Assembly: GCF_041260155.1 (NCBI RefSeq)
Contig: NC_091947.1
Span: 26,050,115 to 26,114,114 of the forward strand
DNA length: 64,000 nucleotides
Reading direction: 5' to 3'
Source: Ptychodera flava
Taxonomy: Eukaryota; Hemichordata; Enteropneusta; Ptychoderidae
Shown here: positions 35,311 through 49,500 of the stretch, in pieces
How the letters are laid out: each line of letters begins with the position of its first letter
Numbering within the stretch: the stretch's first letter is position 1
Notes under the pieces: generated by a model
What the model was told of the DNA's origin: nothing
Databases searched by the model: none
What the model saw: only the letters and a program-made list of their open reading frames with translations
Position numbers and translations under genes: made by a program

Positions 35311-36428
35311 CTGAAACGGAAAAAGAAAGATAAAGCTGGACAACATATCGAACACTCTCTCATAAGAATGAGAGATTGAATGAAAAACAAGATATTTGAA
35401 ACTTGTAATTCCTGTTCACTGCCGGTAAAATTTTAGAAAGTAGTGAAAGTTCTCGAAGTGACAAGCCTGAAGGGGATTGATTTTCTGAAAATGCGACATG
35501 CAATACCAGACCAAGGTAAACAGACGTTCAACAAAAACATGCATAAAGTAGCGTTTGACAATGTTTCTGCCAAATTGAATATCGATCAATCAAAATTATC
35601 ACCTTAGAGACGCGTCAACCACTGCTGTTGGGTCATTCTTCGCTCCCATCTTACAAGTCCCTACTGGATGCCAAGTCGTCAGTGTCACATGTCGAATGAC
35701 ATGTTCCCAGTATTTGTCAGTATCCACGTCATAAGGACAATTGTCAAATTGAAAGTATGATAGAGTAATCCTGAAAGGGAAATAATTAAGATTATTATAC
35801 ACCAGGTCCTGCGTCTGTAACCTATGGAGTTTCGTCATACAGTAACTTTCGGTATCAGAGAATGTGGAGTCGATCGAGTCCAATAACTTTGACGCGGAGT
35901 ACAATGACTTTAGGTATTATTGGACGCTATTTGACCTTTGACCTTAGAACACCTTTACGTCAACGTGGGGAAAAGGGAGTTAACCAAAAATGTACTTCTT
36001 AACATTCAGTAGTTAACGAAGTTTACAGTTGTCGATACAAAGCCTGGGAATTTGAGTGAAATTATGCTGCTGACCCACAATTTCTACAACGTGCACTGCG
36101 TGTAGCGCGGCTTGAACTTTCATTCTGTGCACTTAGCGGACGCGCTGAACGTGTCCCCAATCTACCAGCGATCGTTCTGTGCGACGGGAATCCCAAAAAC
36201 GCTTTAATTTTGACTTTTTCCTCGTAAAATTAGGTTTAAAGGTGAATAATAATAAGGCTATTCCCAAAATACCGGGATTTATGTCCGAGTACGTCGTACG
36301 CTTCGGTATTGTCCGAGACGTAACAATACCTCCGCTGCACGATGTACTCGGACATAAATCCCGGCTGACATGCTCCGTGTGCCTGTCTGGCTTTCCAATC
36401 ATTCAAGTGCGGCAGGTATTGAATCATG

Positions 36429-36517
<89 letters not shown>

Positions 36518-39500
36518 TATTGTGTCCCTGGTATATCGGAAAGCGAACTGAACCTACCCAGAATTCTTCAGACGTTTAGTAGTGACCAACGTTTGAATGA
36601 AACGAACACCCTAAAGGAAAACAATAAATTTAAATTATGTTAAGTCACAAGCTTTTGTATCAGCAGTTTTGTCATAGTTGCTTTCCTATTGAAATTTTTT
36701 AATCAATCTTATTAGTTCAGTGTATACCCACCTTGATCATACTTGTAACATCATCTGGGTCTTCGAGATAGCATGGATCTATCATTGGATGATCCAAGGG
36801 ATTGCGACTGCGCAGTTTCAAGTTGCCTGTGCTCTTTGGGTGAAGCAGTATAGGATACAATACTATTCCCTGTTTTGGTTCTCTTTCGGCTTTCCCAACA
36901 TATTCAAAAGTTTCATCGAATCTAAAGATGCCAAAGGAAACACGGGCAAATTATTGTAGTTATAACAAGGCAATATATGACCGAAGGAAACAAGCATTTA
37001 GGCGCATGTTGGTTGGGGGTCAACTATCCGATATCTCCTGGAGGGACTGAAGAAATTTGCTCTTAACCAAGGCTGTAAAGGCAGAGTTTTTTTCGAGTCT
37101 AAATGCTCAAAACCTTCTTATCCAGGAGAGGCATGGCAAATCCCTAGCTCCGCTGTCAACACTGCAGAAAGCGTCTGAAGGTTGCAGGCAACTGTCCGTA
37201 TTCTAACATTTCTTGTGTTTTTGTCTGGATAATGATGCAAGGTATTGGGTTCAAGAGACTACGGCGGTCAACTTGAGTAAGCTTACAAAGGAAGTAATGT
37301 GTTTTTGTAATCTTCAATTCTTGAAAGTAAACGTCTGAGATATACTCTGTTTGCTTTAGAAATTTATTTGGTCTGTATTTAATACATAAAATAACTTCTA
37401 TACGATTCTAACTAGCTGATACAAAGTTTCAAATATAAAGCCCTTTAATACTTAAAATGCAATTTACTAACAGCCAGTTGAGGCTCACAAACAAAGCAGA
37501 GTCTGAAATTGATAATCCCCCACATGATATAAATCGTTTGAGGCACTTCACAAATATTCTTATCTCTTCTGCAGGTGAGCTTATTCGTGGAGTGTTTCTT
37601 CCATAAACTCAGTGTTAGAATCGACAGCAAAAGTCAAGCATCATCCATTTGTGAATAATGATTGCATACAGACATGCAAACGTGACGTGCAAACAATAGT
37701 AAACGGACTCGATACGCCATTTTAGAGAAGACATTACGCAATTTGAGCTTCTTTCAGAATTTGAAAGGATCGAAAGAATCCGTTAATCCATTGAATGTCA
37801 GTTTTGATCATAGCTTGGGAAGCGAAATAACGAGATTTGGAATCGTTTTGAAGGGTCTCGAAACTATTTGTGTAGAGCATGTTTAAAAATTTGACCATAT
37901 GTATGTACTTCTACGCAGCTAATTGTTATGCATTATTTATTTATATAATAAGTGAACCCAACACTTCTTTAGATATATTATTTATTTCTATTCATAAAAG
38001 TTTTGTGGCAGCTTACTTATTTGCATGAGAACAATAGGAATGGCTTTACGGCAAAAACAAAGGGTCACGTGATCAAGAGTGGTATAAAGAATGGCCAAGA
38101 GAGGTAGCTACAAAGATGTCGCATGATGTCAGGGTGGGACTTGCAATTTTACTTGCCCTAAGAGAAGGATATTTCAAATTTCACATGGTTTTATACTTGA
38201 AGTGGAAAAATATAGTGGTTTCCATTCAACATTTCTAACTGACCCTTTTATCTTTCTTGTGAACGCAGCCCGATACACACTTTGATTCCCTCGGGCAGGA
38301 CTTTTCACTGTTAATGATAAATTGTGACATTGACCTCAAAATCGCGGGCCGGGAATGCTAAGCCCTCTAAATGTAAATGACATGGGATATCTGGTGTAAA
38401 CAATACTTACTCGTCATTGAAGTTGCACATTGTTTTCTCTGCATCGCCATATACGTAATAATATGGAGAATACATTATCTGTAGATCCGGCCAGGGAAGC
38501 CCTTCCTGTAAAGAATGACTCGAACATGCAAATAATGCCGGAAATTAAGCCCTCCTTCGTTAAATACCTAAAGTCAATTGTTTTTTCGGAATATTGGCAT
38601 TTTTCCCGCCATTTTTCATGTGACCCAACGCTTTCCAGTAAAAAGTTTTCCTCCATTTTGAAAGCCTCTGTAAAAGTATCACTCTTTACAAATACAGAAA
38701 TACATAAAAGGCGAGGAATTCTTCGTCCGCCAGTACGTTTCAAAAACGAGTATGATCCCACAGGTAAACATCACTATTGTTACATCATTATTACACTTTT
38801 ATTTCAGAAAAGTCTTCTATCGGGATATTTCCACTGAATCACAGTCTTCAAAGTTAACACCCTTTAATTTCATACGTGTAGAAGTTGCATGTCATCAGGG
38901 ATAGAGGGAGCGGAGCCCTCTATCTGCCGTGGCCGTGCTCATTATATATTAACAGGGGTTGTTTCGATCACACGGGCATGAATTAAAAAATACATCCACT
39001 CACAAACATCAATACAGCTGTTGGTCTTCAAATCACATGTCAGAAATGATATTTAAAAGTCACTGTGATACGTTGCAAACCAATCACGTGAAATCCTAAC
39101 GTTCCTTCATAAAGTGTTACTTATTTTCATCATTTAATACCATTCAAACATATATTGCGTCCTACCTTTGAAAGTTCAATATTAACGGCCTTCTAATATA
39201 AATTAGGGAAATGTTTACCGATGAGACATGGCTTAGCCTACGCTCTACACACGAGCAGACTTTGCGCGAAACATTTGACGGTTGATGCAAATTACTTTTA
39301 CTCCATAGAATATGTGTCTTAAAGTAAGACTTATCTCATATACATTTATTACAATATATTCTTCGAAGTTGCAATTTAAACAGTCTCATAACGATGGCCA
39401 AGTGCAAGAGGGACGTATCTCATGCGTTAAAGCTTAGGAGATACGTCCTTCTTGCACTGGGACATAAATAAAAATATTGAAGAATCAATAAGCAACATGA

Positions 39501-41874
39501 CGTAGACTTATTCATAAAGGGGTCTAAACTAAGCAAAACATTTCCTGTTAATACAAAGTCTATATGTACGGGGAGCGACAATTATATTATTAGCGAAGGA
39601 GTTCGAGATTAAGACAGACTGAATAAATATTCACAGACTGTGATTCCACACCAAATAATAATCAAAGCAATATAGATGTAATTGAGGACCAAGTAAGTGT
39701 TTAACATTTGACTGCTGGTTTTTAGGTGTTTGTAGCATGTGTCAGCAACAGTCTCTAGTGTACTCCCCATGATAGTGTATTGAAATACACACTACTCAAC
39801 TTGTTGACATTGATGCATGATACGGATATACAAGACGACTGTTTTAAGACATATTTTCAATCAAGCCCTTGAAGCGGACCTAAGGTAATCAAAATAAGAA
39901 TTCAAAGAATTTTAATCACCCTAATCCCTGGAAAGCAAAATCACAAAGTGCCACGGATACCAATTGCCGTATTAAAGGCATATAACACATTTACAAAGTT
40001 TCAAAACGATTTCTTGTCCTTTGGTTGTCATAGTTACCGCTTCTTTTCTTTCTGTTTTACCTTTGCAAAAGACTGTCCCATCGTTGATTTCCGTAGTGTG
40101 TTTACTTACACCGCGGAGAAGTCTTACCTCAGTCTTTATGAAACCATCAATGTCCAGCGTATCAAGGAACACCCCTTCCTGAAACGATAACGGCCATACA
40201 AATGTTATTCCAGTGTCTCCTCCAACGACTGGTAGACGGGTGACTTTTTGCTATTAAATTGTCGTCGGATCAGTGCAACAAGATTGAGACTGACACTGTC
40301 ACTGAAATAACGCCTTCCTTGAAATGAGCTAGAATAATTTTTGCATCAAAAACAAGACTCTTTTCCTAAGATAGTCACGACAGCGATGCTTTTTACTTTT
40401 GTTTCTCGTGACCATGTTTGACATAATTCTCATTGTTATGTCTTCCATATCTCGCAAGTGCAATGTCGCATATGACTGCAACTACAACAAAATGATATTG
40501 TTTTTGTACAAACACGTCAAATACAGATATTTCAGAGTTATCCAATTTTTAACACGAGATCTTTGATTAGGGGAATGTTTGATACATACACAGTGTAATA
40601 CCGGTACATAAATAAATAAATAAACCAGATGTGAACTAAATGTGCTCACGTGTTTTGCAAAAGGTTCATTAATAGTAGTACGCTTCACAGAACAATAAGG
40701 TATCTGTTATATCACTATATATAGCAGGTTTTATCAACTTCGCACAGTACTCTCAGAGTATAATCACTAATTACAAAACTTTATTTAATATGCAAATGAT
40801 CTCTTAATTTACCTTACACTGCTCAGTGCTTCATGGGAAAATTAGATATCAATCAGATCAACATTTTTAGCACGTTTCATTAAATTTAATGCTGTAATTT
40901 TAGAGTAATGTCACTAATTACAAATTTCATTAAATATTTATCAGATCAATATCTGTAGCAGGTTTCACCAAATTTAGTGCAGTAATTTCAGATTTATATT
41001 ACCTACTTACAAAGTTTATTAAATATGCAAATGAACCCTTAATTAACTTTACACTACTAAATGCTTTACAACACTAGTCAGATATCTGTCGGATCAGTAT
41101 ATGGAGCAGTTTTCATCACATTTGATGCAGTTATTTCGGAGTTATATGACTAATTATAAAACTTCATAAAATATGCAAAGGAGCTATTTATTAACTTGAA
41201 ACTGCTAAATGATTCTCAGTACAACTAGATATCTATGAGATCAACATCTGTAACAAGTTTCATCAAATTTAATGCTGTAATTTTGGAGTAATATCACTAA
41301 ATACAAAGTTCACTAAATATGAAAATGAACCCTTAATTAACTAGACACAACTGAATGCTTTACACCACAATTAGATATCTGTCGGATCAGTATCTTCAGC
41401 AGATTTCATCACATTTGGTACAGTTATTTCTGAGTTATATGGCTTATTACAAAACTTCATAAAATATGCAAATGAGCTATTTGTTAACTTGACACTGCCA
41501 AATGCTTCTCAGTAAAATTAGATATTTATAAGATCAGTAATTTTAGAGTTATGTACCAATTACAAAGTTCATTAAATATGCAAATGAACCCTTAATTAAC
41601 TTCACACTACTAAATGCTTTACACCACAATTAGATATCAGTCGGATCAGTATCTGCAGCAGGTTTCATTACATTTGGTGCTGTTATATTGGAGTTATATG
41701 ACTAATTACAAAACTTCATAAAATATGCAAATGAGCTATTTATTAACTTGACACTGCCCAATGCTTCTAAGTATAAATAGATATATATCAGATCAATATT
41801 TGTTGCACGTATCATCAAGTTTGGTGCTGGAATTTCAGAGTTATATATATTTCAGAGTTATATATATTTCAGAG

Positions 41875-41921
<47 letters not shown>

Positions 41922-44900
41922 TCCGTTTGACTTGTCCGATACAAAGTGCTCGATAGAAAAAAAGTTCATCTCTACAACGTTGTTTCATGACCCGCGTGAC
42001 TCACTACGTAGATCACTCCTATTCTTGGAAACAAATATCATAACAGTGGCTATATATTGTTATGCAACAACTGTCAATCTCAGCCAACATTCCACCATCT
42101 GCGTAATCAGCGATGTGTACCCCATGTACATGTATATTCACACAATTTTAGTCTCCTGACGAGTGAGTCACTCGGCTTACGAAACAACGTTGAAGAGAAG
42201 AAATAATTTCTCAGACAACCCTATATCTCGCCACCTGACTGCAATAAGACAGTATTCTCGGTCAGTTTGTGCGAGAATAAGTAAATCTCCCACATTTCTC
42301 GCAAAAAGAGACGAAATGTCCGTTCTCACGTTTTTCGCAATATTCCGTATTTTTCTATCAGTTTTTTAGTGGCTTTATTGATAGGCAGAGGTTGATCGGT
42401 GGATTGGTCAATGCGTTTATGTTTTAGGATGACTGTAAAAGTACTGAACAAACTTACCATAGGATTACCGGCTCCGGTGTATTTGCATCTGATTGCAGTC
42501 CTTATGTGGTCCTAAATAAAATGTTTGTCAAGTTACTGTTTGTAAGTGTATAGCATGTATTCAATACAAGTCTTGTATAGTTATCTATAATGACATACTC
42601 CTTAACCGCATGAGGTCATAGGCTACCAGGGGGTCAGGGTGCAAAGGGTTAAGTAAGGCATACTTAATTATGTCAAGGGTCATTACCTGCAAGTTTTCAC
42701 CAACTGGAAGGTCACAAATCACGGGTATTCCCAAAGTTTCCAAATGATTCCTAGGACCTATACCTGATAACATCAGGAGCTGAAATTAATTACATGAAAC
42801 ATATTTAAGGTAGAATGCGCCTCGAGGACAGATAGTAGGACCCTCAAAGTTTTACCATCCTTGTGTACCGCTCGTGGGACCAATTTGAAGCTCTTTAAGT
42901 AAGTAACATTTCCAACGTCTTAATCTTGTGAAAATAAAAAAGATAGTTTTTTCCACCTTGAGCTACCACAGGGATGGCGGCCATTTTGATTTCAAATATC
43001 GGCAAATGTTGGGTAATTTATTTCTCTAGTAATCTGGTGACCTCTGATTTTTATTCTAGCTTTGTTATGATAACTGCTGAAAGTTCATTGAGGTATTATG
43101 AGTTAAAGTGAAAGTTTTAATCTATTTTCAAGGTACATACTATCTTAAAACGGAATCACTTGAAACTTTTATTTGTTATTACTTTGTATTGTCTGTAAAT
43201 TCCTGAATGTGTGCAACGTCTAGTGTAAGTATACAAGTAATTCAATTTTAATCCACACTTCTGGAATTCTATTGTCAACAATGATATATTGCATTCTTTT
43301 AATTTTGCATCATATTTTACAGAGGAAAAGAATTTTGCCATGTTTTAAACCTAAAAAAGGATATTTGAATATGAAATCGAAACAGTCGATAACCAGTATC
43401 ATTTAGGGGTAATGATTTACAAGGTCTAAGAACAGAAAGAAAAGGAAAACAACGATGGGGTCATCTTGAACCACTCTTCAGCAATGGTACCTGGTGTCTG
43501 AAATTGGTGAGCGTATCCTGCTAGCATGCTTCACGCAAAGCAAAGTGACACATTTAGTACAATACGGCAAAACTACTAAATCACTATTGAGAGGTAAAGC
43601 CCGAAATCCCGTCACTTATCACTTGATAACGGAGACATACTTTCTGGGAATTCCTGTCTCCTTTTTTATTAGCTTTTGCCTTTTAGCTTTGTGCTATTTA
43701 CAGCTTTTATCACCTTAAGTTTGACATCGTAAGAAAAGGAAACAGGTAGAGAGAGGCAGATAGAGAAAAGACTAGAAAAGAATAACTGCTGAGATAAAAA
43801 GGAAACTGTCAAAGACAAAGATACAGGGCATGCCTAATGGTCGACCTTTACATTGAACTTTAGTCTAATACCTATGCATATTTATTGCTTGACATTGCCG
43901 CCTTTTGACCCTGACTACAATATATATGAGAATATTTCTTGGATAGTGATACGAATATCAAGTTAGTAAACATCCTATCGTTTGAAATGTTTTGCAAATT
44001 ACGGTGGTTAATATTGGCGTACTGACAACAATGCTCTTTTAACGCAGAATGTGCCTCAGGGACAGATAATTTGAATCTCAAACTTTTACAATACCCTTTT
44101 GGTCAAACACTTGTGGGGGCTCAATTAGAAACTCATTGAGTAAATAAGGTTTTCATCGGCTAAGTTTTGTGAAAATCGGGAACTTAAATGTGCCCCTACA
44201 GAGAAGGGATAGCGACCTAATTTAAGGTGGAACGGGACGTTACCAACAGTTTTTTTAAAGCAATATTTCTCATCAAAGATAACAGGGAAAGCCTCATACT
44301 ATATATTTTCAAAAGGCAGAGAACCTAAAATTTAGTATGGAAGCAATAGTTCACTTGAAAAATGAATAGGGTATATAGTTGGGCAGAAAACCTCAATTTT
44401 AGTATTAATGATAAACATTATTTTAAGTAAAAATTTGACACTATTTTCTGAAATTTAACATTTCACTTGAAAAAAGAGTATATGTAGAAAAAAATGAATT
44501 TTATTGTGCATTATCTATCCTCATTCTAAAATGGCAAGGGTTGGTAGACTGACACTCAAAAATAGTGATTAAAATCATGATAAGCAAAATTAAAATGCCT
44601 TTTATTCAAAATCTAAGAACTTCACTGTCGATCGGTTAAATAGTACTATTAGAACATAATATGAAATTTCGGAAAATTTGACACAGTTAGAGTGAAGTTA
44701 ATTCTTTGGAAATCTTGAAATTGGGACGAAGGAGAAGCAAGGAAATCGAGCGATGTGCATAAATTTGCATAAATTTACCCTTCTTCTGATCTAACTCACG
44801 ATTGCTTGATAACCTAAAAGGTGAACCCAAACATTATTTTAATCTTGGGTTAACAAATTACATAAAATTGCATGAATCCTTGCAGAAAAAGTTATTTTGA

Positions 44901-46489
44901 GCAAAATATGCTGTGTTACGTGCAGCGCCCTCTTAAATTTCAAATATCTGTAAATATCGGTACATTTATGTCTTTGGTACAAAAATGTACATGACCTCCC
45001 CCCTCCATTTGTTGCTTGATTTTGAAAGAGAAAGGTGTAAAGTTGCTTAGGGAAAGTGTGAGCAAAAGGGTAAGTCGTTTAGGTTCGTATTCGAATGGAT
45101 AACAACCTCATGTAGGAGGATAAATACGTCACATCATCATTTGTGTGAAAGACTATCTGTTCGCAGTCAGTACAGCATTTATAAAGGTTTAAATGTAACA
45201 ACTTAGCCGGCTATTGAACCACTCTTTTTTGGGAGTGGAGATTTAGCCGACTGGTTCTGTCTCGGGCCTCTCAGCTAGGCGACTGATGCCGTATGTTGTG
45301 GGTTCGAATCCGATTGAAAACTATCCGTATTTTCTATCCTGGGTCGGTAACACTGCTGGTGGACAGAATTGTCCCCGAGGTTATCGTTCGCCCAGTTAAA
45401 GCGATGAAATTCGTTTCTTCGCTTCGATAAAGTGTGTATGTGCGATGTATGATAGTGAGCATGCGTGCGTGAGTGCTTCACGAACTCTACAACGTGTTGA
45501 AAGGTCTCAGTCAGATAAATGTAACAACTTAGCCGGCTATTGAACCACTCTTTTTTGGGAGTGGAGATTTAGCCGACTAGTTCTGTCTCGGGCCTCTCAG
45601 CTAGGCGACTGATGCCGTATGTTGTGGGTTCGAATCCGATTGAAAACTATCCGTATTTATGGAAATTCATGGATCGGGATATAATTTGGGTTGGAGAAGT
45701 CCTTGGCGAATTATATGAGGTATATGTTAATAAGGGAAGATCGGGTTGCAGCAAAAGGGGAAAATCGGAAAGCCTGTGCTAAAACTAGATCTGAATCAAA
45801 CGTGAACTTAAACCTATGCAACCTTCTGCATATCTTGGCTATCGGTCTATGCTTACTAGCCCTATAGCATCAGAATTAGAAATACTGAATACTATAAAAC
45901 AAATGGCATTGCATTCCTACAGAATGATTACTAAGAAATTTCCACTCGAGTGCAAATCAATCTCATACCCAAACAATATCAAATGCTCCACCTCATAATG
46001 ACCTTTGCACCTACTTTGAAAGTGATTGGATAAACAGATTCCAAAAGAAGAGTTTTTGACCAAAAATTGCCCAAAAATATAATTATGCAAATTTCACCAT
46101 GATTTCAATGGATCAAAATTATGAAGCATAAGGACTTGTTTTTAGATAATATTTTAACAAAAATGAAAAAAAAGATAGAGAAAGAAATCATTAAAAATAG
46201 AAAAGAGCCAATATTTGCATAAAATCAATACGGCTAAACTTGTGTGGCCTAAGGTACTTAAATGCAAAGTATGACAATGATCAGATGAGAAGTTCCTGAG
46301 GTCTTGATTTTTGACCATTTTCACCTTTTTTACGGCATTTGAATGTTTTCTACGCTGACATGTTCATTTCAACAACGGCACATCTACATTATTTATGGCA
46401 AAACTACACCAAAAATCAACTTGATCCTTGCAGCTGTTCTCACTTTTTTGCAAGTTTTACAGATATAATACATTCATAAATAGATAGAC

Positions 46490-46557
<68 letters not shown>

Positions 46558-49500
46558 TATAGATAGATAGATAGATGCGTGCATACATACATACATACAT
46601 ACATACATACATAGATAGATAGATAGATGCGTGCATACATACATACATACATACAAACATACATACATAAAACAGGACCATAATTATTTTTACTTTACAT
46701 ACATAGATACATAGATACATAGATACATACATACGTACGTACATACACATCGTCGTACACCACGCCCTCTTCGGCGAGTCTTATCACCCTTGATTTTTGC
46801 GTAGGTCAGCGGAGCGGAAATTATTGCTCTGGCCTGCGAGAATGGTACATACATAGATACATAGATACATAGATACATAGAGACATACATAGATACATAC
46901 ATAGATACATAGATACATAGATACATACATACATACATACATACATACATACATACATACATACATACATACATACATACATGCATGCATGCATGTATTC
47001 ATGCATGCATGCATGCATGTTCGACAGACAGACAGACAGACAGACAGAAGACAAGCTGACAGACATATTACATACATATTTTTACCCACCATATAACCTT
47101 CCAGTTGCCATATTTGTATGGCAAACGGGAGTCAAAAATATAAGCTCCTCTTCCTACTACAATACTACTTATCGTCTTTAATTATTCGGCAAAATTGCAG
47201 ATTGCGCACTGATATCACTATGCAATATTGCTTTTAGCACACCAGTGGCAACAGTCACGATCATGAAATTCGCGTAATTCAAGTATCCCAATCACCGGCA
47301 TCATAACTTACAGGTTTTCCGTGAACGAGACAACCAATGGCGCTGTTGCAGGCGTTAAGCATTTACCTGGGGAGATCCTATGGATCCTGCTGAAATGATT
47401 ACTTCTCGGCGCACGTGAACTGTGCTACTTTTGCCATCTTTAAGAATTTCGACTGAGTTCGCTTTCCAGCCCTCAAAGACAATCTGAAATTTTAAAGCAG
47501 TGAGTTATGACTTCTTGTGTTGCTAAACATATATATACGCAGTGAGATGTATAGATATAATGCATGATAACATGATTATTAGATACATATTTACTCACGT
47601 TTTATAAACCAGCTACCACCACTTGAGCCAGTTTTCATTGACTATGTAGAAGGCAGTTATTAACTTCCAAGTTATTTCTTTGACTAAACTGTATTTCAAA
47701 ATCTTTTATTCGCAAAATAATACCGTACTACAATCTATCCATACTCGATTTGCAAACTGTGTGATATGATATATTTAGAAAGACTTGGCGGGATCGGGAT
47801 TGCCAGTTTCAGTACCGTAAGGCAAATCATGAAACTCTTCTGCTGCAATAGATTGGTTCCCAAACACTTCGCACCAAAACACTTAGCACCATACTATTTC
47901 GTCCCTTACCATTTCGCGACAAAACCACTTCGCACCAAAACAACCTCGTACCAAAACCTCTTCGCCCCAAAAGTCACATCGCCCAAAACCATTCGCTACT
48001 ACAACAACACCACTTCACCCAAACTTATCGCCAACCGGTAAACCTGAAAATAACCAACCACTGCCATCTTTCCATCATCCCAGGTCTGAAATCTTCAAAG
48101 TTTACACATTTCGAGAAAATGACATCGTGCAATTCCGCGCACGGCACCTTAGTTGTAGGCTAGTATGTAGTAGTTTGCGTTTTTTTCCCTTTTCACTAAT
48201 ATACCGTTTGCGGTTTTAAGCAAGAATAAATGGTTCGTGGTAACCAAAATGTCCTGAAACACTAATGCTTCCAAGTTGCAGGTAAAAACAACGTTATGTC
48301 AGCACATCGTGGTATCGATGTTTTAGACAAGTTGGTAGAATTATGATGGTATTATACTGGGGCGAAGTGGTACTTGGGGCGAAGTGGCGTTGGACGAAGT
48401 AGCACTTGGGGCGAGGTGGTTTTGATACGAAATGGTTTTTGGGCGAAGTTGTGCGGAGCGAGCTGGTTTTGGTGCGAAATGTCTGGACCCCCACAAGATT
48501 TCAGCCCTCCTTTTTGATAACACAATATATTGTTCAGAGTTGCTTGAAAGTTTACTCTGAGAAGTCAGTACATCAAGATTTCTTTATACATGTGTAGCTT
48601 TTCCTTAAAACTGATAGATCATAGAGATTGACTGACATCGGTGATTTCGTCATCTTGTCATGATTTACGGATTTTTCTTGGGCTTGCCGGAAAAAATTAA
48701 AGAAATCTTCTGACAGCATTTCTTACTTTTGTCGCAGATGTATCGGTCCAAACCGACAAATTTTCCCGCTTCATCACAGGATTCAGATAATCATCTACCA
48801 TGCTTCGTCGTTTACCATCCTTCATGTTCACTTGGATGTAATGGAAGCCAATCTGCGCCAATAAACGATAATGAGGGACAATGTTGAAGTAGATCTCGCC
48901 TTGAAAGTGAAGGACTTAGACTTTGCTTAAACTTTCCTCCAAGAAATGTTCAAATATTCTCTTGCAAAATAGACTTTGCTTAAACTTTCCTCCAAGAAAT
49001 GTTCAAATATTCTCTTGCAAAATGCACAATAAATATCAGTGTTCGCCGTGAAAAGTTTGGTACTGGTGAAAGAAATTACCTTTAACATTTACCGATATTT
49101 GAATTTCATCCTAAGATAAGCCTTGTTAATATGGTGGTTTCAATAGGCTTCGAACTCACAATGTACGGTACCCAGTCAACTAGCGGAGAGGCCACAGACG
49201 AAGGGTAGAAAATATGGTGGTTTTAACAGGGTTCGAACACACAACGTACGATACCTAGTCACCTAGCGGAGAAGCCACAGACAAAACGGTTCGGCCAAAT
49301 CCCCAATCAAAAAAAAGATCGGTTCAATAACCGAGCTAAGTTGTTACAATTTTTTACTGTGACCCCTCCCCACGCTGTAGAGTTCGTGAAGCACTCACAC
49401 TCGTATGCTCACTATCATATATCGCACACAAATTTTATCGAAGCGAAGCAATGAATACATCGCTTAAACTTGGCGAAAGACAGCCCCGGGGACAATTTCT

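Larger units (their letters stand above)
35771..36557. other. GMC intron with hairpin and microsatellite
   Basis: Holds the hairpin at 36271-36365 and the (TC)n tract at 36430-36514, the latter only about 45 bp from a splice donor. Confidence 0.7.
42780..47366. other. Largest GMC intron seen, repeat-filled
   Basis: Holds three family A repeats, a tandem SINE pair and a compound microsatellite cluster. No further exon is needed by the phases and none is seen. Confidence 0.6.
47484..48726. other. GMC intron with inverted minisatellites
   Basis: Contains the opposed minisatellite arms at 47860-48035 and 48355-48485; otherwise plain. Confidence 0.6.

Noticed and set aside
38414..38837. Opposed ORFs of 115 and 135 codons
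   Set aside because: Both are in the wrong frame or strand relative to the GMC exon at 38411-38505.
40730..41914. CRISPR-like periodic array
   Set aside because: Whole 146-bp units are degenerate repeats with no unique spacers, and the host is a eukaryote.
45244..45320. Possible functional tRNA gene
   Set aside because: A and B boxes are present, but no complete cloverleaf with a paired acceptor stem can be drawn and the unit is tandemly repeated, so a SINE head is more likely.
46440..47092. Tyr-Val-Cys-Met repeat ORFs
   Set aside because: Translations of CATA/GATA microsatellites; every frame is open for the same reason.
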